Source: an uncultured Poribacteria bacterium
Lineage (GTDB): Bacteria > Poribacteria > WGA-4E > WGA-3G
DNA: 64,000 bases
Assembly (NCBI GenBank): GCA_951813545.1
Contig: OX638352.1
Location: 4,418,835 to 4,482,834, forward strand
Reading direction: 5' to 3'
In this document: piece after piece, positions 16,640 through 25,884 of the stretch
Numbering within the stretch: position 1 is the first letter of the stretch
How the letters are laid out: each line of letters starts with the position of its first letter
Notes under the pieces: model-generated
Databases searched by the model: none
Told to the model about the DNA's origin: nothing
What the model saw: the letters and a program-made list of their open reading frames with translations, nothing else
Position numbers and translations under genes: made by a program

Positions 16640-17362
16640 TTACGCTGAAAAGAATTTCAGAAATAATCCCAGCGTACTCGGCAGCTCTTCACGAGGGACA
16701 TAACAATCAACACTTATGTCAGGTTCCACGTCTATTTCTGATGTTGGTGTTTGCGTCAGAAGTTGTTCTTCGGGTGCATGCAGCGCGGGTTGTAAATTCG
16801 GTGGTTCTGTTTTTTTAGTAGGTGCTGCGCCCTCCGCGATGACTAACTCACCGACAGGGAGGTGTGTGGCGAGTGGATACACCTCTGTTTCGGTTAAAAC
16901 AGTGATGTGAGGAAGGGAGACCTCCGCTAACCGCTCCATTTGCATTGTCAAATAGGTGATTTCTGTCAGAGCGGTTCGCGACCCATTCGGTTGGCACGCA
17001 ATAATTGTAATCAATGGAATCTGTTTCTGTAAGGCACTTTCAATCGCAGAAAGAAAAAAGGACACATCAATCTCTGTAGGAATCACATCTATATCTGCGA
17101 TGAAAAGACAGGCGGGGTGTTCTGAAATCGTCCCTTCAGCGATGAATCCGGTGTCTTGGGTAGATTTGATTTCCGCCGTTGATGGATCGTCTAACAGGAA
17201 CTCAAGCCGTTTTTCAGCGAGTAGCGGGAATAGGGCACCACAATATGAGCAAACATAGAGGTTGCGTTCGAGTTCACTTCTAAAAGCGAACTCTTGGCAC
17301 TGGGTGCATTTATACCACAAGCTGACGCTCTGTTCAGTATCCGTAGAGATACGTGTTTCCAT
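16640..17362 (-). CDS. Degenerate AccD-like zinc-ribbon/carboxyltransferase-fold protein
   Basis: The N-terminus carries C19-x2-C22-x15-C38-x2-C41, the same spacing as the AccD zinc ribbon, followed by KRLEFLLDD, which parallels the AccD ERIELLLD segment. Further on, ALQKQIPLITIIACQPNGSR, LTMQMERLAEVSLPHITVLT and GELVIAEGAAP follow the order of the AccD crotonase-fold core. The glycine-rich oxyanion turns (GGARMQEG, GGVTASFA, IGFAGPRV in AccD) are absent, and the protein is 240 aa against about 280-300. I infer a catalytically dead relative, possibly a scaffold or regulator. It follows a STAS gene by 23 bases and ends 36 bases before galK, so it is probably in the partner-switching operon. 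Confidence 0.55.
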   Translation of the reverse strand: METRISTDTEQSVSLWYKCTQCQEFAFRSELERNLYVCSYCGALFPLLAEKRLEFLLDDPSTAEIKSTQDTGFIAEGTISEHPACLFIADIDVIPTEIDVSFFLSAIESALQKQIPLITIIACQPNGSRTALTEITYLTMQMERLAEVSLPHITVLTETEVYPLATHLPVGELVIAEGAAPTKKTEPPNLQPALHAPEEQLLTQTPTSEIDVEPDISVDCYVPREELPSTLGLFLKFFSA

Positions 17363-17385
17363 ATTTTTGTCCCACTGTTAGACAT

Positions 17386-17751
17386 TTAAGTCTGTATAAT
17401 TCCAGCTATCGCCTCTGCTTCTGTATTATAACAGTCAAAAATTGTCATCAGTTTTGCCATCACAATGAGGCTTCTGACGTTACCACCGAGGTTCAGAAGT
17501 ACGACGTTCCCCCCATCTCTTCGGATGGTAGTATGAGAAGAGACAAGCACTCCTAAACCGGAACTATCCATCATCTGGACCCGTTCCATATTTAAGATCA
17601 AATTAAGTTTCTCCTCATGTTCCGCTTCGTTAGCCACTACTTGAATTTGTTGGTCAATGATGGCTTTGAGAGCTAAGGAATCTGGTCCAATAATATTTCC
17701 CTCAATATCTAGGATTGTAATGCTACCTTTGTGTCGAAGGTTGACTTGCAT
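17386..17751 (-). CDS. STAS-domain anti-sigma-factor antagonist
   Basis: This 121-aa single-domain protein matches the RsbV/SpoIIAA fold: an N-terminal strand (ITILDIEGNI), the loop RVQMMDSSGLGVLVS with the phosphorylatable serine at 63 or 64, and a closing GNVVLLNLGGNVRSLIVMAKL. Such proteins, when unphosphorylated, sequester an RsbW-type kinase and release its sigma factor. It lies 255 bases downstream of the duplicated RsbW-like gene and is directly followed by the AccD-like gene. Confidence 0.88.
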   Translation of the reverse strand: MQVNLRHKGSITILDIEGNIIGPDSLALKAIIDQQIQVVANEAEHEEKLNLILNMERVQMMDSSGLGVLVSSHTTIRRDGGNVVLLNLGGNVRSLIVMAKLMTIFDCYNTEAEAIAGIIQT

Positions 17752-18005
17752 AAAAATTCCTTGAAAATTTAATATACTCCCAAACCTGAGGATACAACCT
17801 CGATTCTTGACTCCCTGAATATTTTTCTCTGAGATAGGTTTAATGCTTTCCTAAATTGTGTTATTGAGGCACAATTTGTCTTTGCTTAACATTTTGAACC
17901 TTACGTAGAAAGAGGTTTGGACGTATTGAATGCGAGGTGTTTTATGCCCTCTTTTCTGATTCGCTTAAGATCGCTAAATTCACAAAAACCTGTGGGTGGA
18001 TGTAG

Positions 18006-18710
18006 CTATGGTTCTGGGGTTTTCTTATATTTAATCATCTTGATGATGGTCCCGTTGGCTTCGTAAGTGACAGAGTCCATATAGGCTTCTATCAAAAATA
18101 AGCCTCTACCACTGCTTTTGAGCAAATTCTCTGGATCAAGTGGATCGGCTACCTCTCTGCGTGTAAACCCCTCCCCTTCGTCTCTAATGGCAATCGCTAG
18201 TTTATCCTCAGCAAGAATCAACTCAATGGTCGCCGTTTTGTTTGGGTCTTCTTTGTTACCGTGCTTGATAGCGTTTGTACCCGCTTCAATGACAGCAAGG
18301 TTAATCTGCTCTTGCATGTCCTCGGTAAAATCAGTCTCTTTTAAAATCTCGCTGACGACAACGTCGAGTAAGTAAACATGTTGCATTGAACTTGGGAGAG
18401 AAAGCGTAACAACTTGTTCAGTTTCAGTCTCTTTGGGCGTAAACTCCTCGCCTTCGTCCTCGGTGACAATGGTTAGTTTCTCCTCGGCAAGAATCAACTG
18501 AAAAGCCGTTTTTTTGCCTGGATCCTCTTTATTGCCGTGCTTAGTCGCGTTTGTACCCGCTTCAATGACAGCAAGGTTAATCTGCTCGTGTATGTCTTCG
18601 GTAAAATTAGTCTCTTTTAAAATCTCACTGACAATAACTTTGAGTAGATCAACATGTTGCATTGAACTTGGGAGAGAAAGCGTAATAACCTGCTCAGTTC
18701 TCTCGCCCAC
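18006..18710 (-). CDS. Internally duplicated RsbW-like anti-sigma/serine kinase
   Basis: The GTG at 18710 is preferred because AAGGAG lies 8 bases upstream; a frame extending to 18815 has no such signal. The 234-aa product is two near-identical RsbW-type halves (TEQV(I/V)TLSLPSSMQHV...). Both carry the N-box EAGTNA.KHGNKEDP. The first half has DEGEEF instead of DEGEGF and stops there, with no ATP lid. The second half is complete, with DEGEGF and SSGRGLFLIEAY. The first half is therefore probably unable to hydrolyse ATP but could still bind a STAS partner. The DNA of the two halves is also highly similar, which indicates a recent duplication. Two STAS genes lie in the same cluster. Confidence 0.85.
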   Translation of the reverse strand: MGERTEQVITLSLPSSMQHVDLLKVIVSEILKETNFTEDIHEQINLAVIEAGTNATKHGNKEDPGKKTAFQLILAEEKLTIVTEDEGEEFTPKETETEQVVTLSLPSSMQHVYLLDVVVSEILKETDFTEDMQEQINLAVIEAGTNAIKHGNKEDPNKTATIELILAEDKLAIAIRDEGEGFTRREVADPLDPENLLKSSGRGLFLIEAYMDSVTYEANGTIIKMIKYKKTPEP

Positions 18711-18880
18711 GTTTGAAACTCCTTCTCTGCACACTTGGATTTTTCCAAGGGCAGCTACAAGGCGAAGTTTAAGAATACTCCTGCCTTTCGTTATTTCTCT
18801 GCCAAATTTTGGCACTGTTAAAATTCATTATGCCAAAAATACGTTATACGGGCAGTCTCACACCGTACGCCCGTCCTGAT

Positions 18881-20125
18881 TTACGTGTCTCGCTTGACAA
18901 TAATTAATGCTCTGTCATCATGAGGAGTTGTGCTTCCGCTAAACAGTGCTAAGTCGTTAACAACCGCTTCGCATAATGCTGAGGCTGACAACGCTGTGTT
19001 TTCAGAAAGGCAGGCGGCAAGCCTGTCTCCACCGTAGAATGTATCCATCGGTATTGCATCTTCGGGCGTGTCACTGTGTGCTGAATTTGTAAGTTCTATC
19101 TGATCTCCACTGAAAACCGCACCGTTTTTACCAGCCGTTTCAGTGATACCGTCCGTATAAAAAACGAGTATATCGCCCGGAGATAAGGAACAGACCTCGC
19201 TTGTAAACGTCGCTTCCTCAAACGCACCTATCAACATACCGCCTGTCTTTAAGACCGACACCCCATCCGTATTTTTCCAATGGAATGGATAGCAGTGTCC
19301 TCCATTTGAATACGTAAAAGTTGAAGTCTCTGTGTCCAATATACCGTAAATCATTGTTGCGAACAGATCTGCCTCGGTGTCACGGACTACTAAGTCATTA
19401 ATCCGTTTGAGGATTAACGCGGGGGTATCTTCCTCATGACAGAGTAAGCGGAGTGCTGTCCGGATCATCACCATCAACAGGGCTGCTGGAATACCGTTGC
19501 CCTTTACATCACCGAGAACGATTCCGATCTGTGTTTCACTCAAAGGTATGAAATCATAAAAATCGCCAGAGACGGATGTTGAACTTTGAAGCAGGGTTGT
19601 AATGTCAAATCCTTCAATATTTGGTGCCTGTTCCGGTAATAATTTCTTTTGAATAGCAGCGGCGGCTTGGAGATGCCCCGCGAGTTGTTGCACACCTTCT
19701 TCGCTAAACCGATCTCCCATGGCATGCATTAGCGGATTGATGTATTTGATGGGTCGAGTTCTACCTAAGACTGCTTCGACCCGCGCGGTTACCTCGCGAA
19801 GATCAAACGGTTTCGTAATATAATCGTCTGCGCCGGTGTCCAAACCGTGAACTTTATCCTCCGTCTGTCCACGTGCGGTCAGTAAAATGACTGGAACGTT
19901 TTTTGTGTGTTCTATATTTTTCAGTTCCTCAATGACTTGGAAGCCATCCTTATGTGGCATCATCACATCAAGAAGAATGAGATCCGGCGGATCTATACAT
20001 ACACTTTGTACTGCCCCCTCACCATCATTTGCAGTCCGTATGTTGTAGCCCTCCGGTTCGAGGTACATCTTTAGCAGTTCAAGGATATCAAGATCGTCAT
20101 CAACAACCAAAATCGTTTCAGCCAT
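18881..20125 (-). CDS. Response regulator with SpoIIE-type PP2C phosphatase output
   Basis: The receiver domain at 1-125 has the acidic pocket D10-D11-D12, phospho-acceptor D53 (LLDVMMP) and K105. A PP2C-type SpoIIE phosphatase follows at about 170-414, with LPEQAPNIEGFD, VSGDFYDF, GDVKGNGIPAALLM, YSNGGHC and DDRALIIV. In RsbU/RssB-PP2C systems this enzyme dephosphorylates the STAS antagonist. The ATG at 20125 overlaps the end of the kinase gene by 8 bases, with AGAGGAAA as SD, so kinase and regulator are translationally coupled. A longer frame to 20218 inside the kinase gene is not supported. It is the output of the sensor kinase at 20118-22529. Confidence 0.93.
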   Translation of the reverse strand: MAETILVVDDDLDILELLKMYLEPEGYNIRTANDGEGAVQSVCIDPPDLILLDVMMPHKDGFQVIEELKNIEHTKNVPVILLTARGQTEDKVHGLDTGADDYITKPFDLREVTARVEAVLGRTRPIKYINPLMHAMGDRFSEEGVQQLAGHLQAAAAIQKKLLPEQAPNIEGFDITTLLQSSTSVSGDFYDFIPLSETQIGIVLGDVKGNGIPAALLMVMIRTALRLLCHEEDTPALILKRINDLVVRDTEADLFATMIYGILDTETSTFTYSNGGHCYPFHWKNTDGVSVLKTGGMLIGAFEEATFTSEVCSLSPGDILVFYTDGITETAGKNGAVFSGDQIELTNSAHSDTPEDAIPMDTFYGGDRLAACLSENTALSASALCEAVVNDLALFSGSTTPHDDRALIIVKRDT

Positions 20126-22529
20126 TTTTCCTCTTTTCCAACGGAATAAAGAATTGGAAGTTGGACCCCTGTCCATTATCGCCGGTATCCATCCATAGCC
20201 GTCCACCGTGTGCTTCAACTATCCCAGCGGCAATTGAAAGCCCTAAGCCAGTGCCGCCGTATGGTTTCCGAGTATGGACGCTTCCGAGTTGTTGGAATTT
20301 ATCAAAAACCTTTTCCCTATCTTCAGTTGGGATTCCCGGTCCTGTGTCAACGACTTCAACGTGAAACCCATCGGTTACCTTCCCGTTCTGCAGAGATTTT
20401 GATATTCGGACCGTCACCTTTCCGTTATCTGGTGTGAATTTGATAGCATTCCCGATGAGGTTAACAAAAATTTGCCCAATCCGATCTGAATCCCCAACCA
20501 TTCGTGGTAGATTAGATTGTGTCTCCAAGAACAGAGAAATCAATTTCTCGTCCGCCTGTGGGCGAAGTTCTTCAATTCTCCCTTTGGCTATCCAGTCTAT
20601 TTGTACTTGCTCCTGCTTCATTTCAATGCGTCCCGCTTCAATTCGGGAGACATCAAGCAAGTCGTTAATAAGAGCGGCGAGTCGTTTCGATTGACGATGT
20701 GCACGACTCAGACTCTCATGCTGTTTCTGATTAATTTTGCCGGTTTTTCCATCAAGTATTAATGAAATAAATCCAATGATGGACGTTAGTGGTGTTCGCA
20801 ATTCGTGTGACACAAGGGAAACGAACTCCGACTTCATCTGTTCTATTTCGTGTTCATTCGTGATATCATCAAAGACATAAACAGTGCCAGCAACGTTATT
20901 GTGTTCGTCAGAGAAATGGCTTGCTATAATGCGGAGGACCCGCGAACTGGCACCGTTTGATTGATTCCCGTTGACATTCGCCTCGACAATCACTGTTTGG
21001 TGTTGCGCCATTTCACGCTGAGAGGAAGACAGGATTTTCATATCAACCGTTCTTGCCTCTGTCTTTGGGACCTCGGCACTTTTAGATGTTTTCGTCCAGC
21101 TGATTGTACCGGTATTTGTGTCGACAGCGATAAAGTTTTCGTAATCAGCAGTACTTCCGAGATTTAAAAGGCGTTCAGCAACAGGATTAACGTACAGGAC
21201 CCGCCCAGTGGGTTCAACAACAATCAGACCTTCGCCGAGATTGTCTACGATAGCTGTAAGTTTTCTTTCCTCCTGTGTGAGTCGATCAACTGCAGTTTTC
21301 AGGTTCCGACGCATCTCATTGAATTCTTCGGCGAGGACACCGACCTCGTCGTCACTGTCAACGGTAATTTCGCTGTCGAATTTGCCTTCCCCAACACTAC
21401 GCGCTGCTTGCGCAACTTTCAGTATAGGTGTTGCTATCCGTTGTGCTGCCCACCATGCAATTAGTATAACGATGCAACTTGACCCAATGGTAACATAAAA
21501 AATATACCTGTTTAGTTTAGCAACACCAGCATAAGCGGAGGAAATAGGACGTGAAGTAAAGACTATCCAGTTACTAAAGTTCTGTTGAACCTTCCAAGGT
21601 TCCATATTTGAGAGTTGCGTCCGCGCCCAGCCATAGATGCGAGGTTCAGCGAATGCATCAGCTTCGCCTTCCGGTTCATAATCGTAATACTTTCCGTCAA
21701 CACCCCTTTTTCCCTCAATAATCGCTTCCTCCGCAGCGTTGCTCATCTCTATGTAACTATCTACTTGATACCCGCTTTGAGGTGAAGCGGCGACGATCTT
21801 ACCAGATTGGTCCGTTAAAATCGTGTACGTTTCTGCCAATTCCGGCCTCGATTCAACTAAACTGGCGAGTTCGGGTAGAAACAGAAACGTTCTCAGTACA
21901 CCCACCGTATTATTTCTTTCGTGTGCAACGGCACCTTTGGAAGTCATGCGTATTGGCAGTGCAATTGGGAGAAGATGCACGTCCCGCGTTTCATCGTAGA
22001 TGACCTCCTCCACAAATGGATAACCTATGCCGTTGTTATAGGCTCTTTGCCACCAATGCCTATCCTGCACTTGGTGTGGGAACATTTTTCTCGTATCGTA
22101 ATCCAGTTGTTGGTTATTTGAGCGAAGGACATACCCGGAGACGTTCGTAATAGTTACTTCGGTTTTATACCCCGCATAAGTCTCAAGCAAGCGGATACTA
22201 TCTTCGAGTCGTTCCCATACACTGAAAAATACGCTCTGATTGTCGTTAGCAGTATTTGAATATACGACTGCTGCTTGGATATTTGGAAGTTCTGCCCGTA
22301 TCTTTGCAATTTTTTCGGAGATGGTATTGTCCGCGCGAGCGAGTTTCTCCTGTGCAAGTAGAACAAGACTTTTGCCAACAGTCTCTTTCAGTGCATTTTC
22401 ACCCAGAACCTTGATGGTTAACGAAACGATGAACAACGGCATCAACGCGACTAACAAAAACAAGACGACCTGTTGACCGCGTAAACCCACCTTAAACCGA
22501 GAGCGCTTCGTACGATTTTTATCTTTCAT
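20118..22529 (-). CDS. Membrane sensor histidine kinase (Cache-HAMP-PAS-HisKA)
   Basis: A first membrane helix at about 20-44 (VVLFLLVALMPLFIVSLTIKV) and a second near 337-357 (FYVTIGSSCIVILIAWWA) enclose a dCache-type periplasmic sensor domain of about 290 residues (WERLEDSIRLLETYAGYKTE, RHWWQRAYNN, ILTDQSGKIVA). Then come HAMP (ATPILKVAQAARSVGEGKFD), PAS (IVDNLGEGLIVVEPTGRVLY), HisKA with the phospho-accepting His in VSLVSHELRTPLTSI, and HATPase with NLIGNAIKFTP, DTGPGIP and GTGLGLSI. It is complete and apparently active. It feeds the REC-PP2C protein translated from the overlapping gene. GTG at 22538 is an alternative start. Confidence 0.93.
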   Translation of the reverse strand: MKDKNRTKRSRFKVGLRGQQVVLFLLVALMPLFIVSLTIKVLGENALKETVGKSLVLLAQEKLARADNTISEKIAKIRAELPNIQAAVVYSNTANDNQSVFFSVWERLEDSIRLLETYAGYKTEVTITNVSGYVLRSNNQQLDYDTRKMFPHQVQDRHWWQRAYNNGIGYPFVEEVIYDETRDVHLLPIALPIRMTSKGAVAHERNNTVGVLRTFLFLPELASLVESRPELAETYTILTDQSGKIVAASPQSGYQVDSYIEMSNAAEEAIIEGKRGVDGKYYDYEPEGEADAFAEPRIYGWARTQLSNMEPWKVQQNFSNWIVFTSRPISSAYAGVAKLNRYIFYVTIGSSCIVILIAWWAAQRIATPILKVAQAARSVGEGKFDSEITVDSDDEVGVLAEEFNEMRRNLKTAVDRLTQEERKLTAIVDNLGEGLIVVEPTGRVLYVNPVAERLLNLGSTADYENFIAVDTNTGTISWTKTSKSAEVPKTEARTVDMKILSSSQREMAQHQTVIVEANVNGNQSNGASSRVLRIIASHFSDEHNNVAGTVYVFDDITNEHEIEQMKSEFVSLVSHELRTPLTSIIGFISLILDGKTGKINQKQHESLSRAHRQSKRLAALINDLLDVSRIEAGRIEMKQEQVQIDWIAKGRIEELRPQADEKLISLFLETQSNLPRMVGDSDRIGQIFVNLIGNAIKFTPDNGKVTVRISKSLQNGKVTDGFHVEVVDTGPGIPTEDREKVFDKFQQLGSVHTRKPYGGTGLGLSIAAGIVEAHGGRLWMDTGDNGQGSNFQFFIPLEKRKNG

Positions 22530-22619
22530 GTTGGCCACGGTAATTTTTGCTGGCGCGTTTTCTGTTTAATACCACAAACCTTCAAGTAACACCTTACATG
22601 TTGCCCTGGATTACATCCG

Positions 22620-22958
22620 CTACACGAAAGCAGCGCACGCGCCCTCCTCTGTATCATAAATCTCGATGACGGTGTTGAGCTGCGTTACCTCTAAGACTTC
22701 CCTGACGGCTTTCTGTGGGTTGAGTAGAACTAACTTTCCACCTGATCGCTGATAGGATTTCAAAGTGACTACAATTGCCCCTAACGCGCTGCTATCGATT
22801 AACGGAACGTTCATTAGATCAACCACTAACCTATCACGTCCGGTCTGAAGTTGCTCGTTCATTTCTTTGCGAAACGCGTCAGCCGCGTTTCCAAGAATTT
22901 TTCCTTCTACGTGAAGAATGGAGATGTTTTGTTCCCCGATCGTTGTCTCGAAATTCAT
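22620..22958 (-). CDS. STAS-domain anti-sigma-factor antagonist
   Basis: This 112-aa RsbV/SpoIIAA-like protein has the phosphorylation loop VPLIDSSALGAIVVT (serine 56/57) and the KLVLLNPQKAVREVLEVTQL helix. It is the first gene of the partner-switching block, 91 bases before the kinase. With the second STAS protein at 17386 it gives two antagonists for one duplicated RsbW-like protein. Up to about 270 bases upstream, between it and rsmG, I see no other gene. Confidence 0.88.
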   Translation of the reverse strand: MNFETTIGEQNISILHVEGKILGNAADAFRKEMNEQLQTGRDRLVVDLMNVPLIDSSALGAIVVTLKSYQRSGGKLVLLNPQKAVREVLEVTQLNTVIEIYDTEEGACAAFV

Positions 22959-23233
22959 AGGATTTTCCTTGGTATTCTTATTTAGGGTTCTGTATTTTTT
23001 ATAATTTTGCCTTGATTCACTGTAATGTGAGATACTATATTCTATAATTTATTTGGAACGATGGAAGCATACAAAAAGATTACGGTGAATTCTGTAATTA
23101 CTTATACACCCTTAATTCGCACCCAATCCCCTAAATCCGCATTATCAAGCAGACAGGAGCGATTTGGAAACTTCGCGGTGCACCTATTGGTAAAGGTCTA
23201 TACATTTTAATGATTTACCATAGCTTTTCCGAC

Positions 23234-23905
23234 CTATGGTTTGAGGCGATGCATCACGATATAACTCCGATCGAACCTTGGGTTTTGGAGGACAGCTTCA
23301 ACTGTTCCACCAAGTGCCCTAAGACACGTAGCACTTTCGTCAATTTCAGTTTTGATTGTCTCCTCACCAGACTTGTAAGCTACCCACTTTCCAGTCGGTT
23401 TTAGCAAAGGCAGGCAGTACACCGCCGAGTCCCGAATAGCTGCGACATAACGGGTGAACACCCAATCGTACACCCCAATATGTTCCTGCTGTTGCGAACA
23501 GACCTCCGCACGTTCTGCGAGAACTTCAACGGTTATCCCTCGGTGTAGATCCAATTGTGGGACCAGAAATTTTAGAAAGCTCGCCTTCTTTTTTGACGAT
23601 TCAACGAGTGTTAACCGTATGTCAGGTATGTAAATTTTCAACACAATCCCAGGGAATCCAGCACCTGTCCCGATATCAATTACAGAATCACCTGTTCTTA
23701 GTGAGATGTGCTCCAAGACGCTCAACGAATCAAGAAAATGTTTATGAATAATTTCATCGTCATCTGTGATTGCTGTCAGGTTAATGCGTTCATTCCACCG
23801 CAGCAATTCGGTGCGATACCGATCAAATTGCGCTACCTGATGCGCAGTTAATGGAAATCCGTAATGATTGAACGTCTCTTTTAAATCTTGCTCATGCTTC
23901 GCCAA
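23234..23905 (-). CDS. rsmG: 16S rRNA (guanine-527-N7)-methyltransferase
   Basis: RsmG (GidB) methylates N7 of G527 in 16S rRNA with S-adenosylmethionine. The 223-aa protein has the family N-terminus (RYRTELLRWNERINLTAI, residues 30-46), the HFLDSL motif and the SAM loop VIDIGTGAGFPGI at 75-87. The start is a TTG with AAGGA 8 bases upstream. It follows mnmG by 16 bases; this pairing is common in bacteria. Confidence 0.95.
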   Translation of the reverse strand: MAKHEQDLKETFNHYGFPLTAHQVAQFDRYRTELLRWNERINLTAITDDDEIIHKHFLDSLSVLEHISLRTGDSVIDIGTGAGFPGIVLKIYIPDIRLTLVESSKKKASFLKFLVPQLDLHRGITVEVLAERAEVCSQQQEHIGVYDWVFTRYVAAIRDSAVYCLPLLKPTGKWVAYKSGEETIKTEIDESATCLRALGGTVEAVLQNPRFDRSYIVMHRLKP

Positions 23906-23921
23906 TTGCTACGTCCTTAGA

Positions 23922-25799
23922 CTATCGCGCGTTCCGTTGATGAAGGATTACCGTCAGAATCGAAATGTCTGCTGGCGAAACGCCCGGCAAACGTGACGCT
24001 TGCCCAATAGAGGCGGGTCTAATCTTTGCAAGTTTCTCTCGCGCTTCTGTTTTTAATCCGTGAACATCGGTATAATCAAACGTGTCTGGAATTCGGAAAT
24101 TTTCCAATTTTTTGAATTGTTGGATCTGTCGCTGCTGTCGTTGAATATATCCATCGTATTTAATCTGAATTTCCACCTGCTCTGCCACGGCTGGTGCCAA
24201 GATTTCAGGGGGCGGAACAATCTGGCTTATCTGCTCGTAACGAAGTTCCGGACGCCTCAGAAGTTCTGCCAACGATGTAGGTCGCTTTAACTCACCCGTC
24301 TCGCGAATGCTCGCCAAATTATTCAGGGTCGTAGTGGTTGGTTTGAGACGTGTCTCTTGTAATCGTTTTAATTCTGCCTGGATGTCCGCCACTTTCTTGT
24401 GGAACCGGTGATATGTATTATCATCAACGAGTCCGATCTGCTTGCCAATTTCGGTGAGTCGCAGATCTGCGTTATCTTCTCGTAGTGTTAGCCTGTATTC
24501 AGCACGTGATGTGAACATACGGTAAGGTTCTCGGATGTCCAAGCTGACCAGATCGTCAATAAGTACTGCTATGTAGGCTTGCGACCTGTCAAGGATAAGA
24601 GGTTTTTCACCCTTGACCTTTAAGGCGGCGTTGATTCCTGCTATAAGCCCTTGCGCGGCGGCTTCCTCGTAACCCGTAGTGCCGTTGAGTTGTCCTGCGA
24701 AATAGAGTCCTGGCACCCGCTTTGTCTCAAGCGTGGGCTGCAGCTGTGTCGCTGGTGCGAAATCGTATTCTACAGCGTATCCGAAGCGCATAATCTCGGC
24801 GTTTTCTAAGCCTTTGATGCTATGTACCATCCCCACCTGCACGTCTTCGGGCAAACTCGCGGAGATACCGTTAAGGTAAATCTCATCGGTATCTCGTCCT
24901 TCCGGTTCCACGAAGACCTGATGCTCTGTTTTTTCTTCAAACCGAACGACCTTGTCCTCAATTGATGGACAATAACGGGGACCGATGCCGACGATACGAC
25001 CGCTGTACATTGCAGATCGGTGAAGATTCTCGCGGATGACATCGTGTGTTTTTTCATTTGTGTAAGTTAGGTAACACGGGAGTTGCGGCTGTGTAATTCG
25101 TTCGGTTGAGAATGAGAAAGGGAGAGGGTTTTCATCACCCGGTTGGATTTCCATCTGATTGAAGTCAACTGTCTGGGCATTGACGCGCGGTGGTGTGCCG
25201 GTTTTGAGTCTGCCGATCTCAAACCCAAGACTCAAAAAACTTTCTGAGAGTTTTTCTGCGGAAGATTCGCCTGCCCTACCAGCACTATATGATACGTCAC
25301 CAATGTGAATTATACCTTTCAGGAAGGTACCAGTCGTCAGAATTACAGTCTCTCCGAAATAAGCGGTTTGCGTCTGACTGAGGATTCCGACACATCGTCC
25401 ATCTTCCACAAGCAGCTCTTCAACTAATACCTGTTTGATGTCAAGCCGTTCTTGCGCTTCTAGGACCCGTTTCATCTCGTCTTGATATGCTTTTTTGTCG
25501 GCTTGTGCGCGGCTTGAGCGAACTGCTGGTCCCTTTTTAGTATTCAAACGCCGGAATTGGATCCCAGTTTTATCTATGTTTTTTGCCATCTCACCACCAA
25601 GCGCGTCTATCTCTTTAACGAGATGCCCCTTGGCTAGTCCACCGATCGCCGGGTTGCAAGACATTTTCGCGATGGTATCTAGATTAATAGTGACGATGAG
25701 CGTTTCGCAGCCCATTCGCGCGGCAGCAAGCGCAGCTTCGCACCCTGCGTGCCCCGCACCGACTACGATAACATCGTAATGTTTGTTATAAGCGTTCAT
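23922..25799 (-). CDS. mnmG: tRNA uridine-34 5-carboxymethylaminomethyl enzyme, FAD subunit
   Basis: MnmG with MnmE modifies wobble uridine 34 of certain tRNAs. The 625-aa length is standard. The N-terminal FAD loop is VVVGAGHAGCEAALAAARMG (residues 11-30), followed by SCNPAIGGLAKGHLVKEIDALGG and GTPPRV. The GYEEAAAQGLIAGINAA motif and a C-terminal helical domain with EIQIKYDGYI.RQ are present. The gene lies between an M28 peptidase and rsmG in the housekeeping operon. Confidence 0.97.
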   Translation of the reverse strand: MNAYNKHYDVIVVGAGHAGCEAALAAARMGCETLIVTINLDTIAKMSCNPAIGGLAKGHLVKEIDALGGEMAKNIDKTGIQFRRLNTKKGPAVRSSRAQADKKAYQDEMKRVLEAQERLDIKQVLVEELLVEDGRCVGILSQTQTAYFGETVILTTGTFLKGIIHIGDVSYSAGRAGESSAEKLSESFLSLGFEIGRLKTGTPPRVNAQTVDFNQMEIQPGDENPLPFSFSTERITQPQLPCYLTYTNEKTHDVIRENLHRSAMYSGRIVGIGPRYCPSIEDKVVRFEEKTEHQVFVEPEGRDTDEIYLNGISASLPEDVQVGMVHSIKGLENAEIMRFGYAVEYDFAPATQLQPTLETKRVPGLYFAGQLNGTTGYEEAAAQGLIAGINAALKVKGEKPLILDRSQAYIAVLIDDLVSLDIREPYRMFTSRAEYRLTLREDNADLRLTEIGKQIGLVDDNTYHRFHKKVADIQAELKRLQETRLKPTTTTLNNLASIRETGELKRPTSLAELLRRPELRYEQISQIVPPPEILAPAVAEQVEIQIKYDGYIQRQQRQIQQFKKLENFRIPDTFDYTDVHGLKTEAREKLAKIRPASIGQASRLPGVSPADISILTVILHQRNAR

Positions 25800-25884
25800 C
25801 TTTTTTGTCCTAGCTCATGTCAAATAGAATTTTTGGAGCAGATCTTGGAAAACTGCCGCGTTCCAGCGGAATCACACGAACTAA

